A DNA stretch of 64,000 nt from Pseudomonas costantinii (GTDB lineage: Bacteria; Pseudomonadota; Gammaproteobacteria; Pseudomonadales; Pseudomonadaceae), in contig NZ_MDDR01000034.1 in the NCBI RefSeq assembly GCF_001870435.1, positions 62,001 to 126,000 on the forward strand, in the 5' to 3' direction. The notes under the pieces were generated by a model. That model did no database searches, was not told where the DNA came from, and saw only the letters and a program-made list of their open reading frames with translations. This document shows, one piece after another, positions 8,044-16,756 of the stretch; the stretch's first letter is position 1; every line of letters starts with the position of its first letter. The translations under genes and the position numbers were made by a program.

Positions 8044-10422
8044 ATGCCTGCGCCGGCCCACCCTCATCACCTTCACCTGACCCTGGCCAATGGCCTGCGT
8101 GTTTCCTTGCGCCATGCGCCGCGGTTGAAGCGTTGCGCCGCCGTGTTACGGGTTGCCGCCGGCAGCCATGACGTGCCTTTGGCGTGGCCAGGACTGGCGC
8201 ACTTTCTGGAACATCTTCTGTTTCTCGGTACCGAGCGGTTTCCCACGAGCGAAGGGTTAATGGCGTACGTACAGCGCCAGGGTGGGCAGGTGAATGCCAG
8301 CACCCGTGAGCGCACCACAGACTTCTTCTTTGAACTGCCGGTTTCCACCTTTGCGGATGGGATGGAACGGTTGGCGAACATGCTGACCCATCCGCGCCTG
8401 ACGGTCGAAGACCAACTGCGTGAACGTGAAGTACTGCACGCAGAGTTTGTCGCCTGGTCCCAAGATGCCACGGCGCAGCAGCAGGTTGCACTGCTGGAAG
8501 GTCTGGCGGCTGATCATCCGCTGCGAGGCTTTCATGCGGGCAACCGCGACAGTCTGCCGGTTGAGCGTGAGGCATTTCAGCTAGCATTGCGGGATTTCCA
8601 TCTGCAGTTTTACCAGAGCGGGCAGATGACCTTGAGCCTTGCTGGCCCGCAGCCGCTGGAAGAACTGGAGGCCTTGGCACTGCAATTCAGCGAAGCCTTG
8701 ATCTCTGGGCCCCACCGCCCACAGACCGCGCCACCTGCACTGATGCAAGGCCAGGCACGGGGTTATCAACACCACGCCAATCACCATCTGCATCACGTCA
8801 TTACCTGTGATGTGCCCCGTGAAGCGCTGGACTTCCTTTGCATCTGGCTCAACGCCTCAGCACCCGGCGGGTTGCTGGCTGAATTGAAAACACAGCAGTT
8901 GGTCACCGACCTGCAAGCCACTGTGCTGTACCACTTCGCCGGGCAGGCGGTACTGGATATCGACTTTACGCTCAGCCCCCAAAGCCAATCGGCGACGCAG
9001 ATCGAGACGCTGCTGCACGACTGGCTGAGCTTTTTTGCACGCAGTGATTGGACTTCACTGCGGGAAGAGTTCGCCCTGCTGGCTGCTCGTCAACAACACA
9101 TCCAAGGCGCCTTGGCGTTGGCTCGACATGACAGCAAAGAGCTTTCAGAACAGGACGTCGCTGCCCTCCAGGCCCTGCTTGATTCACTGCACCTGCCGCC
9201 GTCCGAACATCTGTGGCAACTACCACCGAACAACCCGTTCCTGCGCCCACCGATTAAAGAAGAACGCGCCGGCCTTATTCGCGGTCAGACCAGCGCCCAC
9301 CGGGGTTTGCGAACCTTTGCCCAGGATCGCTCTCGGGGACGGCGGGAGGTGTCGGCGCTGACATTCAGCCAGGCATTGGCGGATGACACCGATGAAGGCG
9401 CGCTGTACCTGCAATGGCGGTTTGATTCAGCCGTACCCGCCGGGCTCGAGAACACGTTACAGCCGTTGGCCGAAAATGCCCGTCAGGCGGGCGTCGAGTT
9501 GTCCTTCGAAATCACCACCCACGACTGGCTGGTAAAAATGGTCGGTCTTCACGAGACCATTCCGGCAGTGCTCGAAGAGCTTGCGCGTAGTCTGAGCCTA
9601 TCCGGTGAACGCCAGCCACCATCCACTTCGGCGCCGATGATCGCGATCCGAGAACTGCTTAAGGCGTTGCCGGTTTGCTGTGCCGGCGTTCATTCCGAGT
9701 CCCGTGAGGCACCAGAGCCGTGGACCACTGCACGCTGGCAAGGGCTGGGGACAGGTTTGCCTGCCGCGTGTGAAGCGGCTATCAAAACCGCAGCAGCGCG
9801 GCTGCCTGGGCAGCCAGCAAATATCGAATACAAGCCCCAAGCCCTCGACGACGGCCAGCACCGCTGGCACGAGGTGAAAACCGATTCCAGCGAAGCCGCC
9901 CTGCTCCTGTTTTGCCCAACCCCGACTCAATCCTTGGCCGACGAGGCAGCATGGCGCCTGCTCGGGCATTTGCTCCAAGGACCGTTCTACCAACGTCTGC
10001 GCGTTGAACTGCAACTCGGCTACGCCGTATTCAGCGGTATCCGACAGATCAACGGGCAAACCGGCTTACTGTTTGGCGTACAGTCTCCCAGCGTTTCCCT
10101 GACCGGGATCGTCGATCACCTGCAAACCTTTCTACGGCAACTGCCGTCGTTGATCGAGAGCACTGCCGACTTGGGCAACCAAACCCTGGCCCAGCAATTC
10201 ACGGCCCAGGTACTGCCTATCGCCCAAGCCGCCGATCTGCTTTGGCACGCACAGTTGGCCGGTCATCCGTCGGGCTATCTGGGTCAACTTCAACAGTTGA
10301 TCCAAACCCGCACACGCGAGGATTTGCAGCGTGCAGCCCAGAAACTGAACGACGCCACAGGTGGCTGGCGCTGCGTGGCCAATAGCCCGCGTATCACCGA
10401 TACCTGGCAAACGACAGGCTGA
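8044..10422 (+). CDS. pqqF: PQQ biosynthesis M16 metalloprotease PqqF
   Basis: Zinc protease of the pitrilysin/insulinase family (M16), 792 residues, thought to release the cross-linked Glu-Tyr product from the PqqA peptide. The inverted zinc motif HFLEH sits at residues 53-57. The C-terminal half carries the non-catalytic M16 domain (QLGYAVFSGIRQINGQTGL). I chose the ATG at 8044 rather than the GTG at 8038. It is upstream of pqqA-E in the same direction, the arrangement seen in fluorescent pseudomonads. Confidence 0.9.
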   Translation: MPAPAHPHHLHLTLANGLRVSLRHAPRLKRCAAVLRVAAGSHDVPLAWPGLAHFLEHLLFLGTERFPTSEGLMAYVQRQGGQVNASTRERTTDFFFELPVSTFADGMERLANMLTHPRLTVEDQLREREVLHAEFVAWSQDATAQQQVALLEGLAADHPLRGFHAGNRDSLPVEREAFQLALRDFHLQFYQSGQMTLSLAGPQPLEELEALALQFSEALISGPHRPQTAPPALMQGQARGYQHHANHHLHHVITCDVPREALDFLCIWLNASAPGGLLAELKTQQLVTDLQATVLYHFAGQAVLDIDFTLSPQSQSATQIETLLHDWLSFFARSDWTSLREEFALLAARQQHIQGALALARHDSKELSEQDVAALQALLDSLHLPPSEHLWQLPPNNPFLRPPIKEERAGLIRGQTSAHRGLRTFAQDRSRGRREVSALTFSQALADDTDEGALYLQWRFDSAVPAGLENTLQPLAENARQAGVELSFEITTHDWLVKMVGLHETIPAVLEELARSLSLSGERQPPSTSAPMIAIRELLKALPVCCAGVHSESREAPEPWTTARWQGLGTGLPAACEAAIKTAAARLPGQPANIEYKPQALDDGQHRWHEVKTDSSEAALLLFCPTPTQSLADEAAWRLLGHLLQGPFYQRLRVELQLGYAVFSGIRQINGQTGLLFGVQSPSVSLTGIVDHLQTFLRQLPSLIESTADLGNQTLAQQFTAQVLPIAQAADLLWHAQLAGHPSGYLGQLQQLIQTRTREDLQRAAQKLNDATGGWRCVANSPRITDTWQTTG

Positions 10423-10580
10423 TCGTTGCCAACCCTGCAATAGGCTTTTTCCACCAAGACAGCGCTAACTTGGAAAGAATTGAGTAATATTCCTGCGTAC
10501 CATCTGAACATCTCCGACTGGAGGTGGACTATATGTATTACTTGGTAGTGAAAGCCCCATCCCTTGGTAGGAGTATGAAT

Positions 10581-10655
10581 ATGACCTGGTCCAAACCTGC
10601 TTACACTGATCTGCGCATCGGTTTCGAAGTCACCATGTACTTCGCCAGCCGCTGA
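10581..10655 (+). CDS. pqqA: PqqA, PQQ precursor peptide (24 residues)
   Basis: Very short peptide substrate for PQQ formation. It contains the conserved Glu and Tyr that are cross-linked, in the core [11 protein letters not shown] at the C-terminus. The ATG at 10581 has TAGGAG 7 bases upstream and gives the usual 24-residue length. The same frame is open upstream to an ATG at 10533 that has a stronger ribosome binding site, so a 40-residue form is possible. A terminator-like hairpin follows, separating pqqA from pqqB. Confidence 0.95.
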   Translation: MTWSKPAYTDLRIGFEVTMYFASR

Positions 10656-10671
10656 TTGGCTGAGTAATACA

Positions 10672-10698
10672 ACGCCTCGGCTTGCCCGGGGCGTTTTT
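10672..10698 (+). terminator. attenuator-like terminator between pqqA and pqqB
   Basis: CGCCTCGG pairs with CCGGGGCG (one T-G wobble), loop CTTGC, followed by TTTTTG. Partial termination here would make pqqA transcript more abundant than the downstream genes. Confidence 0.7.
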
Positions 10699-10726
10699 GT
10701 TTTGAGCTTTGCTTGATGGAGCGACC

Positions 10727-11638
10727 ATGTTTGTCCAGATTCTAGGTTCCGCCGCCGGCGGTGGCTTCCCGCAGTGGAACTGCAACTGCGTGAACTGCGC
10801 AGGCTTTCGCGACGGCAGCCTGCGGGCCCAGGCGCGTACCCAGTCGTCCATCGCGATCTCCGACGATGGTGTTAACTGGGTGCTGTGCAATGCTTCGCCG
10901 GATATTCGCGCGCAACTACAGGGCTTCGCCCCGATGCAACCCGGCCGCGCGCTGCGTGATACCGGCATTAGCGCAATCATCCTGATGGACAGCCAGATCG
11001 ACCACACCACTGGCCTCTTGAGCCTGCGCGAAGGCTGCCCGCACCAGGTGTGGTGCACCGACATGGTCCATGAAGACCTGAGCACCGGCTTCCCGCTATT
11101 CACCATGCTCACGCACTGGAATGGCGGCCTGGCCTGGAACCGCATCGAGCTGGACGCCAGTTTCACCATCCCGGCCTGTCCGAACCTGCGCTTCACCCCT
11201 CTGCCGTTGCGCAGTGCAGCGCCGCCCTACTCGCCGCACCGCTTCGACCCGCACCCGGGCGATAACATCGGCCTGATCGTCGAAGACCTGCGTACCGGCG
11301 GCAAACTGTTCTACGCCCCAGGCCTGGGCAAGGTCGACGCGCCGCTGCTGGAAATCATGGCCGGCAGCGATTGCCTGCTGGTCGACGGCACGATGTGGGA
11401 TGACGACGAAATGCAGCGCCGTGGCGTCGGCACCCGCACCGGCCGAGAGATGGGCCACCTGGCGCAGAACGGCCCCGGCGGCATGCTTGAAGTGCTCGAA
11501 CAGTTGCCGGAGCAACGCAAGGTGCTTATCCACATCAACAACACCAACCCAATCCTCGATGAAGATTCCCCCGAGCGAGCGGACCTGGTGCGGCGCAATG
11601 TCGAAGTGGCTTACGACGGCATGAGCATTGAATTGTAG
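10727..11638 (+). CDS. pqqB: PQQ biosynthesis protein PqqB
   Basis: Metallo-beta-lactamase-fold protein, 303 residues, implicated in tyrosine hydroxylation of the PQQ intermediate. The N-terminus [19 protein letters not shown] is characteristic of PqqB, with a CNCVNC cysteine cluster. I chose the ATG at 10727 rather than the upstream TTG. It is followed after 11 bp by pqqC. Confidence 0.93.
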   Translation: MFVQILGSAAGGGFPQWNCNCVNCAGFRDGSLRAQARTQSSIAISDDGVNWVLCNASPDIRAQLQGFAPMQPGRALRDTGISAIILMDSQIDHTTGLLSLREGCPHQVWCTDMVHEDLSTGFPLFTMLTHWNGGLAWNRIELDASFTIPACPNLRFTPLPLRSAAPPYSPHRFDPHPGDNIGLIVEDLRTGGKLFYAPGLGKVDAPLLEIMAGSDCLLVDGTMWDDDEMQRRGVGTRTGREMGHLAQNGPGGMLEVLEQLPEQRKVLIHINNTNPILDEDSPERADLVRRNVEVAYDGMSIEL

Positions 11639-11649
11639 GAGCAGACGAA

Positions 11650-12402
11650 GTGACTGACACACCGCTGACCACCACCGAATTCGAAGCAGCCTTGCGGGCC
11701 AAGGGCGCCTTCTACCATATCCATCACCCGTACCACGTGGCGATGTACGACGGTCGCGCCACCCGCGAGCAGATCCAGGGCTGGGTCGCCAACCGTTTCT
11801 ACTATCAGGTGAACATCCCCCTGAAAGATGCCGCGATCCTGGCCAACTGCCTGGATCGGGAAATCCGCCGCGAGTGGATTCAGCGTCTGCTCGACCATGA
11901 CGGTGCGCCCGGTGAAGACGGCGGTATCGAAGCCTGGTTGCGTCTGGGCCAGGCCGTCGGCCTAGACCCCGACCAGTTGCGCTCCCAGGAACTGGTGCTG
12001 CCCGGTGTGCGGTTTGCGGTGGATGCCTACGTCAACTTCGCCCGTCGCGCCAGTTGGCAGGAAGCCGCCAGCAGCTCTTTAACCGAGCTGTTCGCCCCGC
12101 AAATCCACCAGTCGCGCCTCGACAGCTGGCCTCAGCATTACCCGTGGATCGACCCGGCCGGGTATGAATATTTCCGCACCCGCCTGGGCCAGGCCCGCCG
12201 CGATGTGGAGCACGGTTTGGCGATCACACTGCAGCACTACACCACCCGTGAGGGCCAGGAACGCATGCTGGAAATTCTCCAGTTCAAACTGGACATTCTG
12301 TGGAGCATGCTGGATGCCATGAGCATGGCCTATGAACTGAACCGCCCGCCCTATCACAGCGTGACCGAGCAGCGGGTCTGGCATAAAGGGATCACCCTAT
12401 GA
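11650..12402 (+). CDS. pqqC: pyrroloquinoline-quinone synthase PqqC
   Basis: Cofactorless oxidase catalysing the final ring closure and oxidation to PQQ. All-helical TenA/PqqC fold, 250 residues. Recognisable segments: [15 protein letters not shown] near residue 25 and [20 protein letters not shown] near residue 50. GTG start at 11650. The stop overlaps the pqqD ATG (ATGA). Confidence 0.94.
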   Translation: MTDTPLTTTEFEAALRAKGAFYHIHHPYHVAMYDGRATREQIQGWVANRFYYQVNIPLKDAAILANCLDREIRREWIQRLLDHDGAPGEDGGIEAWLRLGQAVGLDPDQLRSQELVLPGVRFAVDAYVNFARRASWQEAASSSLTELFAPQIHQSRLDSWPQHYPWIDPAGYEYFRTRLGQARRDVEHGLAITLQHYTTREGQERMLEILQFKLDILWSMLDAMSMAYELNRPPYHSVTEQRVWHKGITL

Positions 12403-12674
12403 GCTTTGATCGCAGCAAAAAACCGACCTGGCGCCAGGGCTACCGCTACCAGTACGAGCCCGCGCAAAAAGGCCATGTGTTGCTCTACCCTGAAGGCATG
12501 ATCAAGCTCAACGACAGCGCCGCGTTGATCGGTGGTCTGATCGACGGCGAGCGCGACGTCGCAGCGATTATCGCCGAGTTGGATAAGCAGTTCCCCGGCG
12601 TGCCTGAACTCGGTGAAGACATCGAGCAATTCATGGAGGTCGCCCGTGCTGAGCACTGGATCACCCTTGCCTGA
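12399..12674 (+). CDS. pqqD: PQQ peptide chaperone PqqD
   Basis: Small RiPP-recognition (RRE) protein of 91 residues that binds PqqA and presents it to PqqE. It is recognisable from the [19 protein letters not shown] segment and the winged-helix organisation. It overlaps pqqC by 4 bases and its 3' end overlaps the pqqE start, so all three are translationally coupled. Confidence 0.92.
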   Translation: MSFDRSKKPTWRQGYRYQYEPAQKGHVLLYPEGMIKLNDSAALIGGLIDGERDVAAIIAELDKQFPGVPELGEDIEQFMEVARAEHWITLA

Positions 12675-13797
12675 AAAACCGGCCATCGGCCTGCCGCTGT
12701 GGCTGCTCGCCGAGCTGACCTACCGCTGCCCGCTGCAGTGCCCGTATTGCTCCAACCCGCTGGATTTCGTCGAGCAGGGCAAGGAGCTGAGCACCGAGCA
12801 GTGGATCAAGGTATTTCGCGAAGCACGGGAAATGGGCGCCGCACAGTTGGGCTTTTCCGGCGGTGAGCCGCTGGTGCGCCAGGACCTTGCCGAACTGATC
12901 GCCGAGGCGCGCAAGTTGGGTTTCTACACCAACCTGATCACCTCCGGCATCGGCCTGACCGAGCAGAAGATCAGCGACTTCAAGAAGGCCGGGCTGGACC
13001 ATATCCAGATCAGCTTCCAGGCCAGCGACGAGCAGGTGAACAACCTGCTGGCCGGCTCGAAAAAAGCCTTTGCACAAAAGCTGGAAATGGCCCGCGCGGT
13101 GAAGGCGCATGGTTATCCGATGGTGCTGAACTTCGTCACCCATCGGCACAATATCGACAAGATCGACCGCATTATCGAGCTGTGTATTGCCTTGGAGGCA
13201 GACTTCGTCGAGCTCGCCACCTGCCAGTTCTACGGCTGGGCACAGCTCAATCGTGTGGGGCTGTTGCCGACTCAGGAACAACTGGTGCGCGCCGAACGCA
13301 TCACCAACGAATACCGCGCCAAGCTCGAAGCCGAAGGCCACCCGTGCAAGCTGATCTTCGTTACCCCGGATTACTATGAAGAGCGCCCAAAAGCCTGCAT
13401 GAATGGCTGGGGCAGCATTTTTCTCACAGTGACACCGGACGGCACCGCCCTGCCCTGTCACGGCGCCCGACAGATGCCGGTGCAATTTCCCAATGTGCGC
13501 GACCACAGCATGCAGCACATCTGGTACGACTCGTTCGGTTTCAATCGCTTTCGCGGCTACGACTGGATGCCCGAGCCGTGCCGCTCATGCGATGAAAAAG
13601 AAAAGGACTTCGGCGGCTGCCGCTGCCAGGCGTTCATGCTGACGGGGGACGCGAGCAATGCCGACCCGGTGTGCAGCAAGTCCGAGCAGCACGGCATCAT
13701 CCTTCAAGCACGGGAAGACGCCGAACACGCCACTCAGACCATCGAGCAGTTGGCCTTTCGCAACGAGCGCAACTCACGGCTCATCGCAAAAAGCTAA
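12646..13797 (+). CDS. pqqE: PqqA peptide cyclase PqqE (radical SAM)
   Basis: Radical SAM enzyme forming the Glu-Tyr carbon-carbon bond in PqqA. The N-terminal CxxxCxxC cluster motif is C28-C32-C35 (CPLQCPYC). A SPASM-type cysteine-rich C-terminus ([27 protein letters not shown]) binds auxiliary clusters. I chose the GTG at 12646 because GGAGG lies 6 bases upstream and the resulting 383 residues match the family; the frame itself is open to 12613. It overlaps pqqD. Confidence 0.93.
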   Translation: MLSTGSPLPEKPAIGLPLWLLAELTYRCPLQCPYCSNPLDFVEQGKELSTEQWIKVFREAREMGAAQLGFSGGEPLVRQDLAELIAEARKLGFYTNLITSGIGLTEQKISDFKKAGLDHIQISFQASDEQVNNLLAGSKKAFAQKLEMARAVKAHGYPMVLNFVTHRHNIDKIDRIIELCIALEADFVELATCQFYGWAQLNRVGLLPTQEQLVRAERITNEYRAKLEAEGHPCKLIFVTPDYYEERPKACMNGWGSIFLTVTPDGTALPCHGARQMPVQFPNVRDHSMQHIWYDSFGFNRFRGYDWMPEPCRSCDEKEKDFGGCRCQAFMLTGDASNADPVCSKSEQHGIILQAREDAEHATQTIEQLAFRNERNSRLIAKS

Positions 13798-13802
13798 GGG
13801 CC

Positions 13803-13961
13803 TCAGCGCTTGGCAATGATGTACACCGCGTGGATGATGCCCGGAAAGTAACCGCACAAGGTCAACAGGATATTCAGCCAGAACGCACCGGCGAAGCCGA
13901 CTTGCAGAAACACGCCCAGTGGCGGCAGCAGAATGGCGATGATGATACGAATGATATCCAT
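13803..13961 (-). CDS. Pmp3/YqaE family small membrane protein
   Basis: 52 residues (MDIIRIIIAILLPPLGVFLQ...), two hydrophobic helices with the family's PPLGVFLQ and an LTLCGYFPGIIHAVYI second helix. Pmp3/YqaE proteins affect membrane potential and are often stress-induced. The gene is convergent with pqqE and 5 bp from its stop. It is separated from the aminotransferase gene by a terminator that acts on this strand. Confidence 0.88.
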   Translation of the reverse strand: MDIIRIIIAILLPPLGVFLQVGFAGAFWLNILLTLCGYFPGIIHAVYIIAKR

Positions 13962-14069
13962 GGGTCAGCTCCAAAAATCGGCTCGTGTGAGCCGTGTAGT
14001 TAATCGACCTTGGTGGTTCGTGTGGGTTCAGTGAAATATGGGCACTGCTCCATCCTTTTATCCACAGAC

Positions 14070-14107
14070 AAAAAAACGCCTCCAGCCAAAAAAATCAGGC
14101 TGGAGGC
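14070..14107 (-). terminator. Rho-independent terminator of the aminotransferase gene
   Basis: GCCTCCAGCC and GGCTGGAGGC form a 10-bp perfect stem; on the minus strand it is followed by a run of T. Confidence 0.8.
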
Positions 14108-14143
14108 GCCGCGTATGCCGCGAGACGGTTCAGGAAATTGGGG

Positions 14144-15406
14144 TTAAACGGCGATGCCTTTGCGACAGTGCAGTTGGGCAGTGCGTACACGGGAAAAGGC
14201 GCGGGCAAGACGTAGGAGCATTTCGTCGATGTGGTTTTTGCTGACGTTCAGGGCAGGAGTAAAGCGCAAGCAATTGGGCTGTGGGGCGCTGAGGATCAAG
14301 CCTTCGTGTAGCGCGGCCTTTACCACAGCATCCGCAGAATCGTCGGACAGTGTCAGGCCCCACATCAGTCCATTGCCACGCAGTTGCCCGTGGTCGTAAC
14401 GGTAGGCCTGGCGCGCAAGACCTTCTCCCAGGTACAGGCCTGATTCGCGTATCTGTTCAAGAAAGCCGCTTTCCAACACCGCGTCGAGTACTGCGACACC
14501 GGCCGCTGCCATCAGCGCATTGCCGTGATGCGAGCCTTCCAGCTCACCTACTTCGAAGCAACAGGCCTTGCCGCGCGCCAGCAGCGCTGCCAAGGGCACG
14601 CCGCCGCCCAGGCCTTTGCCGAGGGTGATGATGTCAGCGCGCACGCCGTATTGTTCTTCCACAAGCAAGGTGCCACACCGACCGATGCCCGTTTGCACTT
14701 CATCAAAGATCAGCAGGATGCCCAGTTCACGGCACAGGCGTTCAACGCCTTTGAGGTAGTGCTCGGTCGCTGGGATCACGCCGGCGGCACCCTGGATCGG
14801 CTCCAGCAGGATGGCGACCGTGTGTGCATCGACGGCGGCGTGCAAGGCAGGAAGATCGTTGAAAGGTACGTGGCTGAAGCCCGGCATTTGCGGCTCAAAC
14901 CGATTCTCACAGGTACCCGCCGACGCGGCCATCGCGGCAAAACTGCGACCATGGCAGCCACCACTGGCCGTAATGATGTGGTGAGCGCCGCCGCGATGCA
15001 GTTGGCCCCATTTTCGCGCCAGCTTGATCGCCGCCTCACAGGCTTCCGCGCCACTGTTGAGCAGGTACGCCTGGTCGCTTGCGGTGCGATGGCACAGACG
15101 GTCGACAAGATTGAGTTGAGCCCGGTTGTACAAGCCAATCCCAGGATTGATCACCGCTTGCATCTGCTCGGCCAAGGCATTGAGCAATACCTGCGGGCTG
15201 TGCCCGAGGCTATTGGCGCCGCCGCCTTGACTAAAGTCCAGGTAGGCACGGTCGTCACTGTCCGAAAGCCAGGAGCCCTGACCTCGAACGAAGACTTGAG
15301 GTGGACGCGCCACCGTGGGCATCAGGCATTCGCTGGAAAGATCATCACGCGGTGCATCAAGGACCAGATCGTCCAGGCTTGGCGCGGGGCGACGGAATAG
15401 ATTCAC
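14144..15406 (-). CDS. class III PLP-dependent aminotransferase (acetylornithine/GABA type)
   Basis: 420 residues. Fold-type I aminotransferase with NSGAEACEAAIKLARKW (phosphate/PLP contacts, near residue 115), IFDEVQTGIGRCG (PLP Asp, near 235) and the Schiff-base lysine in TLGKGLGGGVPLAAL (near 265). It belongs to the subgroup containing ArgD/AstC/GabT; the exact substrate cannot be fixed from sequence. It is divergent from a LysR gene across 209 bp, so that regulator may control it. Confidence 0.85.
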   Translation of the reverse strand: MNLFRRPAPSLDDLVLDAPRDDLSSECLMPTVARPPQVFVRGQGSWLSDSDDRAYLDFSQGGGANSLGHSPQVLLNALAEQMQAVINPGIGLYNRAQLNLVDRLCHRTASDQAYLLNSGAEACEAAIKLARKWGQLHRGGAHHIITASGGCHGRSFAAMAASAGTCENRFEPQMPGFSHVPFNDLPALHAAVDAHTVAILLEPIQGAAGVIPATEHYLKGVERLCRELGILLIFDEVQTGIGRCGTLLVEEQYGVRADIITLGKGLGGGVPLAALLARGKACCFEVGELEGSHHGNALMAAAGVAVLDAVLESGFLEQIRESGLYLGEGLARQAYRYDHGQLRGNGLMWGLTLSDDSADAVVKAALHEGLILSAPQPNCLRFTPALNVSKNHIDEMLLRLARAFSRVRTAQLHCRKGIAV

Positions 15407-15615
15407 AGCTCACCCCCGATGGCAACCGGACCTTGGTCGGTAAACCCTGCAAAGCCTGACGGGAGGTTTTTTGCCTTGCCTATGTAAATGCCATCAACAT
15501 AAACGCTATTCATTGCCCGATCCGGCCCTGTAAGCCCTGCGAATAGGCGCTAGACTAGGCGCCTCTGGGGCCACCGGCCATTTCGATTTTCCAGCTTTTT
15601 CGATAAGTAAGTCTT

Positions 15616-16515
15616 ATGGATTTCAAGCAACTGCGTTATTTCGTCGCGGTGTATGAGGAAGGCCACGTGGGCCGTGCTGCCGAGCGCCTTTCGATCTCCC
15701 AACCGGCCTTGTCGCAACAGATTCGCCAGTTGGAGCAGAACCTGGATGTCAGCTTGTTCGAGCGCAGCAGCAAGCGCCTGTTACCCACGTTGGCGGCCCA
15801 TACCTTATACAACCACGCGTTGCCGTTGATTGATGGCATGCAGCAAGCCGTCGAAGCCTTGCGCAACTTCAAGGGCCAGGCGATGCGCACCTTGGCCATT
15901 GGCGTGCTGCAAACCGTGCACACCAGCCTGGTGCCGCAAATGCTGGAACGCGTGCGCAAGGCCCAGCCACATTTGGTGGTGCAGATCTACGAATTGACGG
16001 GGCTGGAAATTGAACGACGACTGCTCAACGGCTCGCTGGATATCGGTATCAGCTACCTGCCACCCCGTCAGCCGGGGTTACACGGCGTACTGCTGTATGA
16101 GGATGAGTTGAAGGTGGTCATCCCCGAGGACCATCCTCTGCGGGAATTCAAGAAGGTCTCGCTGAAACAGGCGGCCGAGTTGCCGATGCTGTTGCTGGGG
16201 GAAGAGTTTCAAGTACGGCAGATCTGGCAAGGCCAGTTGTCCAACCTGGGTCGGCGTCCGCAGGTGCAAGCGGAGCTGAATACCATGGTGGGGATTCTCG
16301 ACAGCCTGCCCCACACCAAACTGGCAACGGTGCTGCCCGGGCGCTCCCAAGACGAGCACAACAGCAAGGCATTGCTGTGGAAACCCTTGAGTGAACCCAG
16401 GGTGCCGCTGAAAGTGGGGCTGGTATGCCGCGATGTGCAGCGCCAGCAGGCGACGGTGGCGTTGCTGCGCACGTTGCTGGAAGACGTGATGAATGCCCCT
16501 CAGGCACAGCCCTGA
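15616..16515 (+). CDS. LysR family transcriptional regulator
   Basis: 299 residues. The N-terminal winged helix-turn-helix (MDFKQLRYFVAVYEEGHVGR, ISQPALSQQIRQLEQ) is typical; the substrate-binding domain spans about 90-295. It is divergent from the aminotransferase gene, a classic LysR arrangement. It resembles CynR/CatR-type members, but the effector is unknown. It ends at a clear terminator. Confidence 0.88.
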   Translation: MDFKQLRYFVAVYEEGHVGRAAERLSISQPALSQQIRQLEQNLDVSLFERSSKRLLPTLAAHTLYNHALPLIDGMQQAVEALRNFKGQAMRTLAIGVLQTVHTSLVPQMLERVRKAQPHLVVQIYELTGLEIERRLLNGSLDIGISYLPPRQPGLHGVLLYEDELKVVIPEDHPLREFKKVSLKQAAELPMLLLGEEFQVRQIWQGQLSNLGRRPQVQAELNTMVGILDSLPHTKLATVLPGRSQDEHNSKALLWKPLSEPRVPLKVGLVCRDVQRQQATVALLRTLLEDVMNAPQAQP

Positions 16516-16548
16516 GTTTCAGTGCCCTGACTTTTTCGCAGGCAAAAG

Positions 16549-16574
16549 AAAACCCCGCCGAAGCGGGGCTTTGC
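16549..16574 (+). terminator. Rho-independent terminator of the LysR gene
   Basis: CCCCGC, loop CGAA, GCGGGG, flanked by an A run and TTT. Confidence 0.75.
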
Positions 16575-16756
16575 AGACTGTTTCCCTGACATCCATTTCA
16601 CTCCGCCATCCTGGCAGAATCCTACGTGTCCCTGTTGTTGCTTTGCGCTTCCTGCGCGACGTCCATGTGAAGTAGATTATCCGTGGATCCAATTCGGCGA
16701 TAGAGGACGAATAGCAGCACGTCACGTAAGAGAATGCTTACACGTCCTCATCGTCC

